Shown here: positions 56,259-63,347 of the stretch, piece by piece | Layout of the letters: every line of letters starts with the position of its first letter | Numbering within the stretch: position 1 is the stretch's first letter | Source of the DNA: REEB426 sp964551975 | GTDB lineage: Bacteria > Actinomycetota > Actinomycetes > S36-B12 | DNA: 64,000 nucleotides | Assembly: GCA_964551975.1 (NCBI GenBank) | Contig: CAZKFI010000002.1 | Location: 16,980-80,979, forward strand | Direction of reading: 5' to 3' | Program-made: the position numbers and the translations under genes | Notes under the pieces: model-generated | Seen by the model: the letters and a program-made list of their open reading frames with translations, nothing else | Told to the model about the DNA's origin: nothing | Database searches by the model: none

Positions 56259-56685
56259 CGATTCCATCCCCATCGATCACACGCCCATCAACCGCATGTC
56301 CACTGATGCGGTGGGCAACACGCACGCCTAGGCGCACGGCAAGCGCTCCGACGAGCAGGGTGCCCACCAGATATGCCAGGGCAGTGACCGCGAGGCCCTC
56401 GTCGAGCAGGACGACCGTCTCCATGGCGAACGCTGAATAGGTGGTGAAGCCACCGAGGAATCCAACGATGACGAGGGCTCGCCAACGTTCCTCGTGGGTT
56501 CGGCCAACAAACAAAGTTCCCAGCAAGCCGATGATCAAACACCCCAGGACGTTGATACCGAACGTCGGCCAAGGAAAGGCCGGCTTGTTCAGGATTTCCC
56601 AGCCGGTCAGCAGATCGATGGCGAACCGCACCAGGCAGCCAGTAGCCCCGCCCACGGCGACGAGAGCAAGGTATGGCCCGCGCAT
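56248..56685 (-). CDS. crcB: Fluoride efflux channel CrcB, first copy
   Basis: 145 residues. The motifs GGATGCLVRFAIDL, FGINVLGCLIIGLLG and IVGFLGGFTTYSAFAMETV are typical of CrcB (Fluc), with four membrane segments. ATG 56685 is exactly six bases after TAGCCT (56692-56697), a leaderless promoter; the CIRCE element starts four bases beyond this box, so the promoter's upstream half would be covered by HrcA if bound. Partner of the second crcB gene. Confidence 0.92.
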   Translation of the reverse strand: MRGPYLALVAVGGATGCLVRFAIDLLTGWEILNKPAFPWPTFGINVLGCLIIGLLGTLFVGRTHEERWRALVIVGFLGGFTTYSAFAMETVVLLDEGLAVTALAYLVGTLLVGALAVRLGVRVAHRISGHAVDGRVIDGDGIDGR

Positions 56686-56700
56686 CGCCGCAGGCTAGCG

Positions 56701-56727
56701 TTAGCACTCTGAGCCTTTGAGTGCTAA
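56701..56727. promoter_or_regulatory. CIRCE element (HrcA operator)
   Basis: TTAGCACTC-N9-GAGTGCTAA, a perfect match to the CIRCE heat-shock operator bound by HrcA. It lies between the divergent crcB and fmdB genes, 30 bases before the fmdB GTG; TAACCT (56725-56730) at its right end could be the fmdB -10 box. CIRCE normally controls groESL or dnaK operons, none of which is in this window. Confidence 0.85.
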
Positions 56728-56757
56728 CCTCAAGCCACCAAACCCTGCGGAGGACCT

Positions 56758-57180
56758 GTGCCGACCTACGAATATCGCTGCCCGAGTTGCGAGGGCACGC
56801 ACGAAATCGTGCAGGCCATGTCCGATCCGTCTATCACGGTCTGTCCGACCTGCGGGGCCGAAGGCCTGCGCAAGATGTTCACCAATGTCGGGGTGGTCTT
56901 TAAGGGTTCGGGCTTCTATCGAACAGACTCACGCAAAGATGCCGCGTCCTCCGGGGGCTCTGGCAGTGCGTCGACGAACGGTTCCTCCGGTGCTGCCGCC
57001 TCGGGGTCAGGCTCAGGGAACTCAAGCTCAGCAAATTCAGGCTCTGGAAACTCAAGCTCAGGAAACTCAAGCTCAGGGAACTCAAGCTCAGGAAACTCAA
57101 GCGCCGGCAGTTCCGGATCATCATCCGGTTCCAGCGCGGGATCCTCCACTAGCGCGGCGAAGTCAGCGACCACTTCCTGA
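56758..57180 (+). CDS. FmdB family zinc-ribbon protein with Ser/Gly/Asn tail
   Basis: 140 residues. The first 60 form the FmdB zinc ribbon: MPTYEYRCPSCEGTHEIVQ and CPTCGAEGLRKMFT (two CxxC knuckles), then GVVFKGSGFYRTDSRK, the usual end of the domain. The remaining 75 residues are low complexity (runs such as SGNSSSGNSSSGN) encoded by a tandem DNA repeat. GGAGG lies just before the GTG. Function of the family is unclear; here a CIRCE element makes heat-shock control likely. Confidence 0.88.
   Translation: MPTYEYRCPSCEGTHEIVQAMSDPSITVCPTCGAEGLRKMFTNVGVVFKGSGFYRTDSRKDAASSGGSGSASTNGSSGAAASGSGSGNSSSANSGSGNSSSGNSSSGNSSSGNSSAGSSGSSSGSSAGSSTSAAKSATTS
57016..57105 (+). repeat. Tandem repeat of 15-base units in fmdB
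   Basis: Six units of the type GGAAACTCAAGCTCA (57016-57030, 57031-57045, 57046-57060, 57061-57075, 57076-57090, 57091-57105) with few differences; the second and sixth are the most diverged. Each adds five residues, so copy-number changes would keep the frame. Confidence 0.9.
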
Positions 57181-57251
57181 TCGCTGCTGCAACCCCTGCT
57201 TCCTGTGGACGGGGGATTGCCGTCTGCTCGTCAGCTACGTAACGTCCCCGC

Positions 57252-57746
57252 ATGTTCGACGGGTTGGCGCGCACGAGCACCAGCAAAACACCCTCCTGGC
57301 GCATGCGCTGGTCACGTCTCCTGCGCAGGCATCGGCGCCTCCTCGCCGCCACACTCACCGGCGTAGGTGTGCTGTGTGCCATCGCTGCACTTCGACCGAC
57401 GCCTCCGCCACCGCCCGATCCACCTGATCCACGCCTGCCCCCAGCAGGTCAGGTTGCCCTGCCCGTTGAGCTGGCCTCTGGCTCTACGGCTGCCCTCCTC
57501 AAACCTGGTGATCGCGTCGATGTGGTCACCGTCGAATCAATCCCTTCGGTGATCCTCGCGCGCGATGCCATGGTGCTTTTGCCCACTGCAGGCAGTGGCT
57601 TCGTCGGAGCCTCCTCGAGCGTCGTACTCCTGGCGATGAGCGAGGCTGCGGCCCTGCAGGTGGCCGGTACTTCTGGAGCCGTGACTGTGCTCCTGCAACC
57701 AGCCGCTGAGCCTGCCCAAGAGGGCGCACCCGGCGAGCCTGGGTAG
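57252..57746 (+). CDS. SAF / CpaB-like domain membrane protein
   Basis: 164 residues. A basic N-terminus and one membrane segment (LLAATLTGVGVLCAIAAL, about 32-49) are followed by a proline run, then a domain with VALPVELASGSTAALLKPGDRVDVVTV and SVVLLAMSEAAALQVA, typical of CpaB/RcpC-type pilus-assembly proteins without the leading SAF repeat. ATG 57252 is exactly six bases after TAACGT (57240-57245). No other Flp pilus gene is nearby, so an assembly role is uncertain; similar proteins are common beside fmdB genes in actinobacteria. Confidence 0.75.
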   Translation: MFDGLARTSTSKTPSWRMRWSRLLRRHRRLLAATLTGVGVLCAIAALRPTPPPPPDPPDPRLPPAGQVALPVELASGSTAALLKPGDRVDVVTVESIPSVILARDAMVLLPTAGSGFVGASSSVVLLAMSEAAALQVAGTSGAVTVLLQPAAEPAQEGAPGEPG

Positions 57747-57770
57747 CCGCCCGGCACGAGCGGCCCTGAA

Positions 57771-57899
57771 CTAGTAATGGGGTGGACGCTCGGCGAGCAA
57801 CCGCTCGTCGTTACTGGTGTCCTCACCCGGTTCCGCCAACTCATCGTTGGTCACCCGCTGCAGGGCAGGGCCTGAGGGCTCGCCGGGGCTAGACATCAC
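57771..57899 (-). CDS. Small conserved actinobacterial protein ending in ERPPHY
   Basis: 42 residues, acidic. The C-terminal NDERLLAERPPHY resembles a family of short actinobacterial proteins of unknown function that end in a similar basic-Pro-Pro-His motif (recalled from annotated genomes, not searched). GTG 57899 is exactly six bases after TACCCT (57906-57911), supporting a leaderless mRNA; the next codon is ATG, so translation could start at either. Confidence 0.6.
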   Translation of the reverse strand: MMSSPGEPSGPALQRVTNDELAEPGEDTSNDERLLAERPPHY

Positions 57900-57911
57900 C
57901 TGTTCAGGGTA

Positions 57912-58096
57912 AGCCCAGCCAGGATTCGGGTTTGGACTTGCGCATTTGCGCGCTAGGCCCCACCCTTGTGCCTGCAAGGGGAGTATCCCCACGCCAGTAG
58001 TCGTCAATACGGTGCCCTGCACCCGGCTGCTGGGCCGGCTTAGCCGGTGGTGAGAGACCTTGTGCCGAGGCTTCGTGCCCGACACAAGGGAGCGCC
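57912..58096 (+). promoter_or_regulatory. Structured leader upstream of a small ORF and the GreA-like gene
   Basis: CCTTGTG (58058-58064) can pair with CACAAGG (58083-58089), enclosing GGC-TTCGT-GCC; the right arm includes part of the ribosome binding site AAGGGAG (58086-58092) of the ORF starting at GTG 58097. The hairpin could therefore hide the site until melted or rearranged. It does not match a riboswitch class that I recognise. The rest of this stretch shows no gene. Confidence 0.4.
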
Positions 58097-58225
58097 GTGA
58101 ACACTCATCGCAACACCAGGGTTACTGGCTTGACGTGCCAGTCGCCCTTCGTCGCGCTGGGTGCCAACGGCAAGTCGCCTCGTTTCGTTGATCACCTCGT
58201 GAATGGAGTTATCGATGCCGCGTAG
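58097..58225 (+). CDS. Possible 42-residue leader ORF coupled to the GreA-like gene
   Basis: GTG 58097 has the strong ribosome binding site AAGGGAG five bases upstream. The protein (begins MNTHRNTRVTGLTCQ, ends NGVIDAA) resembles nothing I know. Its stop overlaps the ATG of the GreA-like gene by 11 bases, so terminating ribosomes could restart there. It may be a regulatory leader rather than a functional protein; equally it could be chance. Confidence 0.4.
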   Translation: MNTHRNTRVTGLTCQSPFVALGANGKSPRFVDHLVNGVIDAA

Positions 58226-58694
58226 TGCTGCCCAAGCCAACGGTTCAACACGACCACAGATCACGCTCGAGGGATTCACGCGCATCTCCGAGCGCATTGC
58301 CGATATCCGCGAGCGTCGCCTACCCGAACTCGTGCCCCTGCTGGTTGAGCATGAGCGTGACGAGCGCTACGTGCATGAGTACGAACAGTTGCTCGCTGAG
58401 GCCCATGAGTGGGAAGGGTTCCTTGCCGAGGCCACAGTCCTACCAGCCGTAACCGACGGCACCCAACTCACCGTCAATCTCGGCACCCGGGTCCTTGTCA
58501 CGCTCGTCGACGGCACTGACTCGTGGGTGCGACCGGTTCATCCGCGCGAGGCGTTTCTCGATGATGAGCGCATCTCAATGGATTCACCCCTGGGGAAGGC
58601 CATCATTGGCGCGCGCGTTGGCGATGCGGTTGAAGTCGACTCACCGGTGGGTACTTGGCAGGCCGTGATCCGCGAGATCGACGTCAAGGGCTAG
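58215..58694 (+). CDS. GreA/GreB-like elongation factor family protein
   Basis: 159 residues from ATG 58215 (GGAG six bases upstream). A coiled-coil-like N-terminal helix pair (ISERIADIRERRLPEL to LLAEAHEWEGFL) is followed by a C-terminal FKBP-like domain with SPLGKAIIGARVGDAVEVDSP, the Gre family signature. The acidic tip Asp-Glu of GreA is not clearly present, so it may act on RNA polymerase differently from classic GreA, as do Rnk-like and short Gre-like proteins. Its last 54 bases overlap the next gene on the other strand. Confidence 0.75.
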   Translation: MPRSAAQANGSTRPQITLEGFTRISERIADIRERRLPELVPLLVEHERDERYVHEYEQLLAEAHEWEGFLAEATVLPAVTDGTQLTVNLGTRVLVTLVDGTDSWVRPVHPREAFLDDERISMDSPLGKAIIGARVGDAVEVDSPVGTWQAVIREIDVKG

Positions 58695-59540
58695 TCGCAG
58701 CGTCGACAACATCTCCGCAAGTCTGCGGCGCAGTGGCGCGGTCGTTTCCATGATCGCCCGCTGCGCCGCAACGTATTCCCGGCGACCTTCAGCGGTCTCA
58801 ATTGCGATGGCGGGCAGTCCGTATTCACTGACGTCGTACGGAGAGGCACGCATATCTATAGCGCGGGCGCGGCAAGCGTTCTCGAAGCACTCAAGGACGA
58901 ACTCTGACGAAACCATCGGACTAAACCAAAAGGCGTACTTGTAGAGGTCCATGGCTGCATGAATGCAGCCTGGTTGCTCAAGTTCAGGCTGATTTTCCCG
59001 GGTTGGGACGAGCGCGTTGCGAGGAGTCGCTTCCGGCGTAAAGAACCGATACGCGTCAATGTGTGTGCATCGCAGCCCAACCGAATCGACTGTTGCAGTG
59101 ACCTTGGATGGCGGCACCCGTAGAGGTAGCTGCGGGTGGCGCACTTGATCCGGGGATTGTCCGTAGACCATGGCCCACTCATGCAGCCCAAAACAGTGAA
59201 ACTCTGGTCGACGCGAGCTGGTTCCCGCAAGGATGTTCAGAGCCAGGTTCAGCCGCGCTCTGCGGGATCCAAGCCAGGCGATATCCGCGGTGACCCCATC
59301 CTCGTCAGCCCGGTATCCAGCCATGGATACGTATGCTTCCGCTTGTTGACCCTCAAGGTGGACGCCGTAACCCGGATGCCAGGTAGCGAGCTTCCCTGGT
59401 GAATACGGGTAGTAGTCGAAGAGGAAGTCCTCCACCGGGTGTGCAATCCCGCGAGCCCGACGTTCGAGCCGATCACGCAGTAACGGTTCCACACGCTGGC
59501 GGTACACCTCCGCGCGTGGCACCCACTCCTCGGCTCGCAC
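58641..59540 (-). CDS. Actinobacterial family protein often annotated as 3-methyladenine DNA glycosylase
   Basis: 299 residues from GTG 59540. The sequence EEWVPRAEVYRQRVEPLL, HPVEDFLFDYYPYSPGKL and EFHCFGLHEWAMVYG is characteristic of a family that databases often call 3-methyladenine DNA glycosylase; I see no helix-hairpin-helix or AlkA/Tag motif, so the enzymatic name is doubtful. The start is exactly six bases after TACCCT (59547-59552). Divergent from the rhodanese gene. Confidence 0.65.
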   Translation of the reverse strand: MRAEEWVPRAEVYRQRVEPLLRDRLERRARGIAHPVEDFLFDYYPYSPGKLATWHPGYGVHLEGQQAEAYVSMAGYRADEDGVTADIAWLGSRRARLNLALNILAGTSSRRPEFHCFGLHEWAMVYGQSPDQVRHPQLPLRVPPSKVTATVDSVGLRCTHIDAYRFFTPEATPRNALVPTRENQPELEQPGCIHAAMDLYKYAFWFSPMVSSEFVLECFENACRARAIDMRASPYDVSEYGLPAIAIETAEGRREYVAAQRAIMETTAPLRRRLAEMLSTLRLALDVDLADHGLPSTHR

Positions 59541-59546
59541 CGTGGC

Positions 59547-59561
59547 AGGGTATGTCAAGAT
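59547..59561. promoter_or_regulatory. Two leaderless -10 boxes facing away from each other
   Basis: TACCCT (59547-59552, minus strand) and CAAGAT (59556-59561, plus strand) lie six bases before GTG 59540 and ATG 59568. Only three bases separate the boxes and 27 bases separate the start codons, so each -35 region would lie in the opposite coding sequence. Confidence 0.5.
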
Positions 59562-59567
59562 CACGCC

Positions 59568-59903
59568 ATGTCGCAGCCGCCCCAGGTACCTGTTACCGAC
59601 GTACTCGATCGCCTCGCACAAGGGGCAGTTCTCATTGATGTGCGCGAACCCAATGAGACCTCGGTCGGACACGCCCCGCAGGCTCACCTCAATCCCATGC
59701 AGCAATTCGATCTGGCTGCAGTCCCCGCCGACACGCCTCTGCTCGTCATCTGTCGATCCGGTGCACGCTCCAACAACGTTGCACAAGCTCTGATGGAGCG
59801 AGGATTCGACGCAAGTAATGTCGCAGGCGGCATGCTCGCCTGGTTCGCTGCTGGGCTACCGGTTGTCGATGCCAGCGGTCAGCCTGGGTTCATCCTGGAG
59901 TAA
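59568..59903 (+). CDS. Rhodanese-like domain protein
   Basis: 111 residues, one rhodanese domain. VTDVLDRLAQGAVLIDVREPNE at the N-terminus and the active-site loop LLVICRSGARSNNVAQAL with the catalytic Cys, then VAGGMLAWFAAGLPV, are complete. Single-domain rhodaneses transfer sulfane sulfur or act as sulfur carriers; the acceptor is unknown. ATG 59568 follows CAAGAT by six bases. Convergent with the GlcD-like gene. Confidence 0.9.
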   Translation: MSQPPQVPVTDVLDRLAQGAVLIDVREPNETSVGHAPQAHLNPMQQFDLAAVPADTPLLVICRSGARSNNVAQALMERGFDASNVAGGMLAWFAAGLPVVDASGQPGFILE

Positions 59904-59912
59904 TCAGCACGA

Positions 59913-61298
59913 TCACCAGAGCGGCAGGGACTTCCCTGGGTTCAAAATGTTCTCCGGATCCCAGGCCTTCTTGATGCGCGGGTGCAGATCAATCGCGACT
60001 GGATCCAACTCCCGACTCAAGTACCGCTGCTTCAACAGACCCACCCCATGCTCACCCGTGATGGTTCCACCGGCGTCAAGGGCGAGATCTAGCATCGCGT
60101 CGAAGGCCGCCAGAGCACGCTGCTCCGCATCAGCATCTCCCCGCGGAAACACGATTGTGGGATGAAGATTGCCGTCCCCAGCATGACCAAACGTGCCTAT
60201 ATAGACGTCATACTGACCGGCCAGTTCACTAATGCGCATCATGACGTTCGCCAGCTCTGAACGCGGGACGGCAATGTCGTCAAGCAGCCAGTCCCCCATG
60301 GCCTCAAGTGCATGGATGGCCATCCGTCGAGCACCGAGCAACATCTCGGCCTGTTCGGGATCTTCTGATCGGTAGGTCTCGGTTGCTCCGGCCACCTCAC
60401 AAAGACCCAGCAGGCGATCCGCATCCGCTATCCCTGCATCACCCGGCACATCGACCTGAGCAATCAGTAGAGCGCCAGCTTCGGTGTTCAACCCCATGGG
60501 CTTGAAGGCCTCAACTGCCTTGAGCGTCGGCTGGTCTAGCACCTCGAGCATGCTCGGTGTGAGAGCACCCATGACGGCTTCCACTGCCTTACCGGCTGAA
60601 AACAGGTCATCGAATACTGCTACGGCTGTCGTTGCGGGCGGCGGTAGGGGACGCAGTCTGAGTCGGGCCATAGTGACCACGGCCAAGGTGCCTTCACTGC
60701 CGACAACCATCCCCGTGAGGTCGTAACCGGCGACACCCTTGACCGTACGTCGACCCAGGCGCGCGATGGTCCCGTCAGCCATCACGACTTCCAATCCGAG
60801 CACGGCCTCTCGCGTGACGCCGTACTTGACGCAGCACAATCCCCCTGCGTTGGTGTTGACGTTTCCGCCGATAGAGCAGAAGTCTTTGCTCGCAGGATCC
60901 GGCGCGTACCACAGACCGTACTTCGCTACATGGTCACGCAGTTCTGTGTTGAAGATTCCTGGCTGTGTTTCCACGTAGCCGTTCGCTTCGTCAACGCACA
61001 GAACTTCGCGCATCTTCTCTACGCACAGGATCAAACTGCCATCAATGGCATTTGACCCACCGGTAAGACCGCTCCCAGCGCCGCGAGGAACGACCGGCAC
61101 CCGATACTGATGAGCCGCCTTCAAAATGGCTGAGACCTGTTCAGTGTTACGAGGAAATGCCACAGCAAAGGGTTGTCCGGCCTGTGAGCCAAGTGATCTG
61201 TCTCGAACATAACTGGCCAAGCGATCCGGGTCCGTGACGACATCACCGTCGGCTAACGCGGCTTCACATGCCAAGAGCACTGCGTCTTCATCAGTCAC
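59913..61298 (-). CDS. FAD-linked oxidase, glycolate oxidase subunit GlcD-like
   Basis: 461 residues from GTG 61298. The PCMH-type FAD-binding domain shows VPVVPRGAGSGLTGGSNAIDG and CSIGGNVNTNAGGLCCVKYG; the C-terminal domain contains GTFGHAGDGNLHPTIV and ends in the GlcD-like GEHGVGLLKQRYL and NPGKSLPL. Substrates of the family include glycolate, D-lactate and D-2-hydroxy acids; no GlcE/GlcF genes are adjacent. The start is exactly six bases after TACGGT (61305-61310); GTG 61319 is seven codons earlier. Confidence 0.9.
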   Translation of the reverse strand: MTDEDAVLLACEAALADGDVVTDPDRLASYVRDRSLGSQAGQPFAVAFPRNTEQVSAILKAAHQYRVPVVPRGAGSGLTGGSNAIDGSLILCVEKMREVLCVDEANGYVETQPGIFNTELRDHVAKYGLWYAPDPASKDFCSIGGNVNTNAGGLCCVKYGVTREAVLGLEVVMADGTIARLGRRTVKGVAGYDLTGMVVGSEGTLAVVTMARLRLRPLPPPATTAVAVFDDLFSAGKAVEAVMGALTPSMLEVLDQPTLKAVEAFKPMGLNTEAGALLIAQVDVPGDAGIADADRLLGLCEVAGATETYRSEDPEQAEMLLGARRMAIHALEAMGDWLLDDIAVPRSELANVMMRISELAGQYDVYIGTFGHAGDGNLHPTIVFPRGDADAEQRALAAFDAMLDLALDAGGTITGEHGVGLLKQRYLSRELDPVAIDLHPRIKKAWDPENILNPGKSLPLW

Positions 61299-61388
61299 CA
61301 CGTCACCGTAGCGCTCCACTGATGCTGGTGCGTGAGGAACACGTGATCCAAGGTGTCAGTGACTCAAGGGTCTGCCTACAATCACCAG

Positions 61389-61673
61389 ATGTGCTGCCCA
61401 CTGCTGATCCTGGTGTTTCTCGGACCTCGCTTTGCATTCGGATTCGTTTGGATTTTCACCTCGCGTGTCGCTGAAGCATTCCCGGGGAACTGGATCATCC
61501 CGCTCCTGGGACTTCTCTTTTTGCCCTGGACGGCTCTGGCATTCGTTGCAGCCTGGGCACCAACGGGCGGTGTCACCGGGCTCGGCTGGGCTCTGGTTGC
61601 ACTCGGCCTCATCTTTGACATCAGCACCTATGCCGGCCGTGCAGCTCAACAGCGCTACGAGAGTTCACGCTAA
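61389..61673 (+). CDS. Small integral membrane protein
   Basis: 94 residues with three hydrophobic segments (LLILVFLGPRFAFGFVWIF, IIPLLGLLFLPWTALAFVA and GLGWALVALGLIFDI). It resembles small membrane proteins of unknown function in actinobacteria. ATG 61389 is exactly six bases after TACAAT (61377-61382), a near-consensus -10 box, so the mRNA is probably leaderless. Its end overlaps the TlpA-like gene by 44 bases if that gene starts at ATG 61630. Confidence 0.72.
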   Translation: MCCPLLILVFLGPRFAFGFVWIFTSRVAEAFPGNWIIPLLGLLFLPWTALAFVAAWAPTGGVTGLGWALVALGLIFDISTYAGRAAQQRYESSR

Positions 61674-62208
61674 GCAACTGGGGGCCTGCCTTCTGACGAT
61701 CGCGGGGCTGCTCACTGCCGGGTGCGGGCGGGACACACCGCCACAGGTTGGCGTCACCAGTTTCTCGGTAGACGACCGGATAGAACTCCCAGCGCTCAGC
61801 GGCGTGGACCTGGATGGCACGCGGAGAGCAATGAGTTCAGGCACCGCTCACGTCACCGTGCTGAACGCCTGGGCATCCTGGTGTGACCCGTGTCGGGATG
61901 AAATGCCGATACTCGCGGAACTCGATCGTGAGTTCTCAGATCGTGACGTTGAGTTCATCGGACTCAACGTCCAGGATGATCCAGCCGATGCCCGCGAATT
62001 TCTCGAGCGAGCAGGCATCGACTTCCCGAGCCTGGCTGACCCAGAAGGCTCACTTCTTGCAGCGATTCCGGAGGTCCCACCGAAGTCCGTCCCCAGCACA
62101 CTCGTTCTGGACCACGAGGGTCGAATTGCCGCCCGATTCATCGGGCCCTTTGAGGAGGTTGAATTGCGCTCTGCGATTCAGGCCGTGCTCTCCGAGGAGC
62201 AGCCATGA
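61630..62208 (+). CDS. TlpA-like thiol-disulfide lipoprotein
   Basis: 192 residues. A lipoprotein signal (LTIAGLLTAGCGRD, lipobox LTAGC) is followed by a thioredoxin-fold domain with the active site NAWASWCDPCRDEMP, then FIGLNVQDDPADAREFLE and VPSTLVLDHEGRI with the cis-proline. Such proteins keep cysteines reduced outside the membrane, for example in cytochrome c maturation (ResA). The start is uncertain (ATG 61630 or GTG 61639). Its stop overlaps the cupin ATG. Confidence 0.85.
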   Translation: MPAVQLNSATRVHAKQLGACLLTIAGLLTAGCGRDTPPQVGVTSFSVDDRIELPALSGVDLDGTRRAMSSGTAHVTVLNAWASWCDPCRDEMPILAELDREFSDRDVEFIGLNVQDDPADAREFLERAGIDFPSLADPEGSLLAAIPEVPPKSVPSTLVLDHEGRIAARFIGPFEEVELRSAIQAVLSEEQP

Positions 62209-62543
62209 CGGGCTCATCAGTCATCGATGCACAAGCCCTGCCCCTTCAGCACCGTTCCCTCCCCGAGACCAAGGCAGTGACATCTGGTGTAACCACGGCC
62301 TCAGTAGAACTGGGCAGCATTAACGGACTCAGTGCCGGCGTGTGGGAGCACGCTGCCGGTGTCTCGACTGACGTGGAACAGGATGAAATGTTTGTCGTCA
62401 TCTCCGGTCGTGGCCGCATCATTCTGGACAACGGAGAGGTGCTACTCCTTCAACCCGGGACAGTCGGCAGGCTCCGCGCCGGGGAGACCACGCGTTGGGA
62501 GATTGACGAGCCACTGCGCAAAGTCTGGTTTACCCCCGCTTAG
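62205..62543 (+). CDS. Cupin domain protein (DUF861-like)
   Basis: 112 residues. A small beta-barrel with WEHAAGVSTDVEQDEMFVVISGRGRIILDNGEVL, LQPGTVGRLRAGETTRWEI and RKVWFTPA, typical of (S)-ureidoglycine aminohydrolase-like cupins (DUF861). Of the usual metal ligands, Glu and His residues appear but one His of the first motif is replaced by Asp/Glu, so metal binding is uncertain. ATG overlaps the TlpA-like stop (ATGA), which suggests coupling. Confidence 0.8.
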   Translation: MTGSSVIDAQALPLQHRSLPETKAVTSGVTTASVELGSINGLSAGVWEHAAGVSTDVEQDEMFVVISGRGRIILDNGEVLLLQPGTVGRLRAGETTRWEIDEPLRKVWFTPA

Positions 62544-62579
62544 CAACGGTCCAGATAACCGTCCTGGCATGCTGATGCC

Positions 62580-63230
62580 GTGTCACAGGTTGGCAACATC
62601 GTTCTGATCCTCACCATCCTCGGAATGATCGCCTTCGCCATCTCCGGTGCGGTCGCGGGCGCCAGGGCAGGAATGGACTGGTTGGGGCTGAGCACCCTGG
62701 CTGCAGTGACTGCGATCGGTGGAGGCACCCTGCGTGATGTCCTCATGACACGAACGCCTTCTTGGCTCATTGACTTTTGGCCGAGTGTTCTCGTCGTAGC
62801 GGGCGCTGTCGTGGTGGTCTGGATCGGCATCCGTATTGCCCCCGGTCGCGGTCAACACCCGTGGCTGGTACATGTATTTAGTGTCACCGATGCCATCGGA
62901 CTGGCCACCTTCACCATCGTCGGCACCGACGTTGCGCTGGCAGTTGGGTTCGCTTCCGCCCCAGCAGTCGTACTGGGAGTGATCAGCGGGATTGGCGGCG
63001 GCATCATTCGTGACGTCATTGCTGGTCGACGCATTGAGATCTTCACCGGTGAGGTCTATGCATTGGCCGCCGCAGCCGGATCTATCGCTTTCGTGCTCAC
63101 CCGATCTTTCGGCGGTTGGGTATCACTACTCCTCGGGCTCGCTCTCACCCTGACTATTCGCCTCGGTGCAATCGCACTGGGTTGGCGAGTACCCACGCTG
63201 GCGATCTCCGATCCGCCCGCGAGGCCCTGA
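62580..63230 (+). CDS. TRIC-type cation channel family protein (UPF0126)
   Basis: 216 residues with seven membrane segments. Two repeats each carry the family motif: AIGGGTLRDVLM and GIGGGIIRDVIAG. Prokaryotic TRIC proteins form trimeric monovalent-cation channels; others of the UPF0126 family transport glycine, so the role is open. GTG 62580 is exactly six bases after CATGCT (62568-62573). Confidence 0.9.
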   Translation: MSQVGNIVLILTILGMIAFAISGAVAGARAGMDWLGLSTLAAVTAIGGGTLRDVLMTRTPSWLIDFWPSVLVVAGAVVVVWIGIRIAPGRGQHPWLVHVFSVTDAIGLATFTIVGTDVALAVGFASAPAVVLGVISGIGGGIIRDVIAGRRIEIFTGEVYALAAAAGSIAFVLTRSFGGWVSLLLGLALTLTIRLGAIALGWRVPTLAISDPPARP

Positions 63231-63274
63231 TCAGGAAGAGTCCAGAATCGACATACGGCAGGATGAGGTCCACC

Positions 63275-63347
63275 GGCTCCGTAGCTCAGGGGATAGAGCA
63301 GAGGTTTCCTAAACCTTGTGTCGGCAGTTCGATTCTGCCCGGGGCCA
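63275..63347 (+). tRNA. tRNA-Arg (CCU)
   Basis: GGCTCCG pairs with CGGGGCC in the acceptor stem; D-arm GTAGCTCAGGGGATAGAGC, anticodon loop TTCCTAA (anticodon CCU) and T-arm GGCAGTTCGATTCTGCC. CCA is not encoded. No integrase gene or second copy of the 3' end is seen within the window. Confidence 0.95.

Noticed and set aside
55827..56685. Fluoride riboswitch for the crcB genes
   Set aside because: crcB starts six bases after its -10 box, leaving no leader RNA to hold one.
57912..58100. Known riboswitch upstream of the GreA-like gene
   Set aside because: I compared by eye with SAM-IV, cobalamin, fluoride, c-di-AMP and mini-ykkC patterns; none fits.
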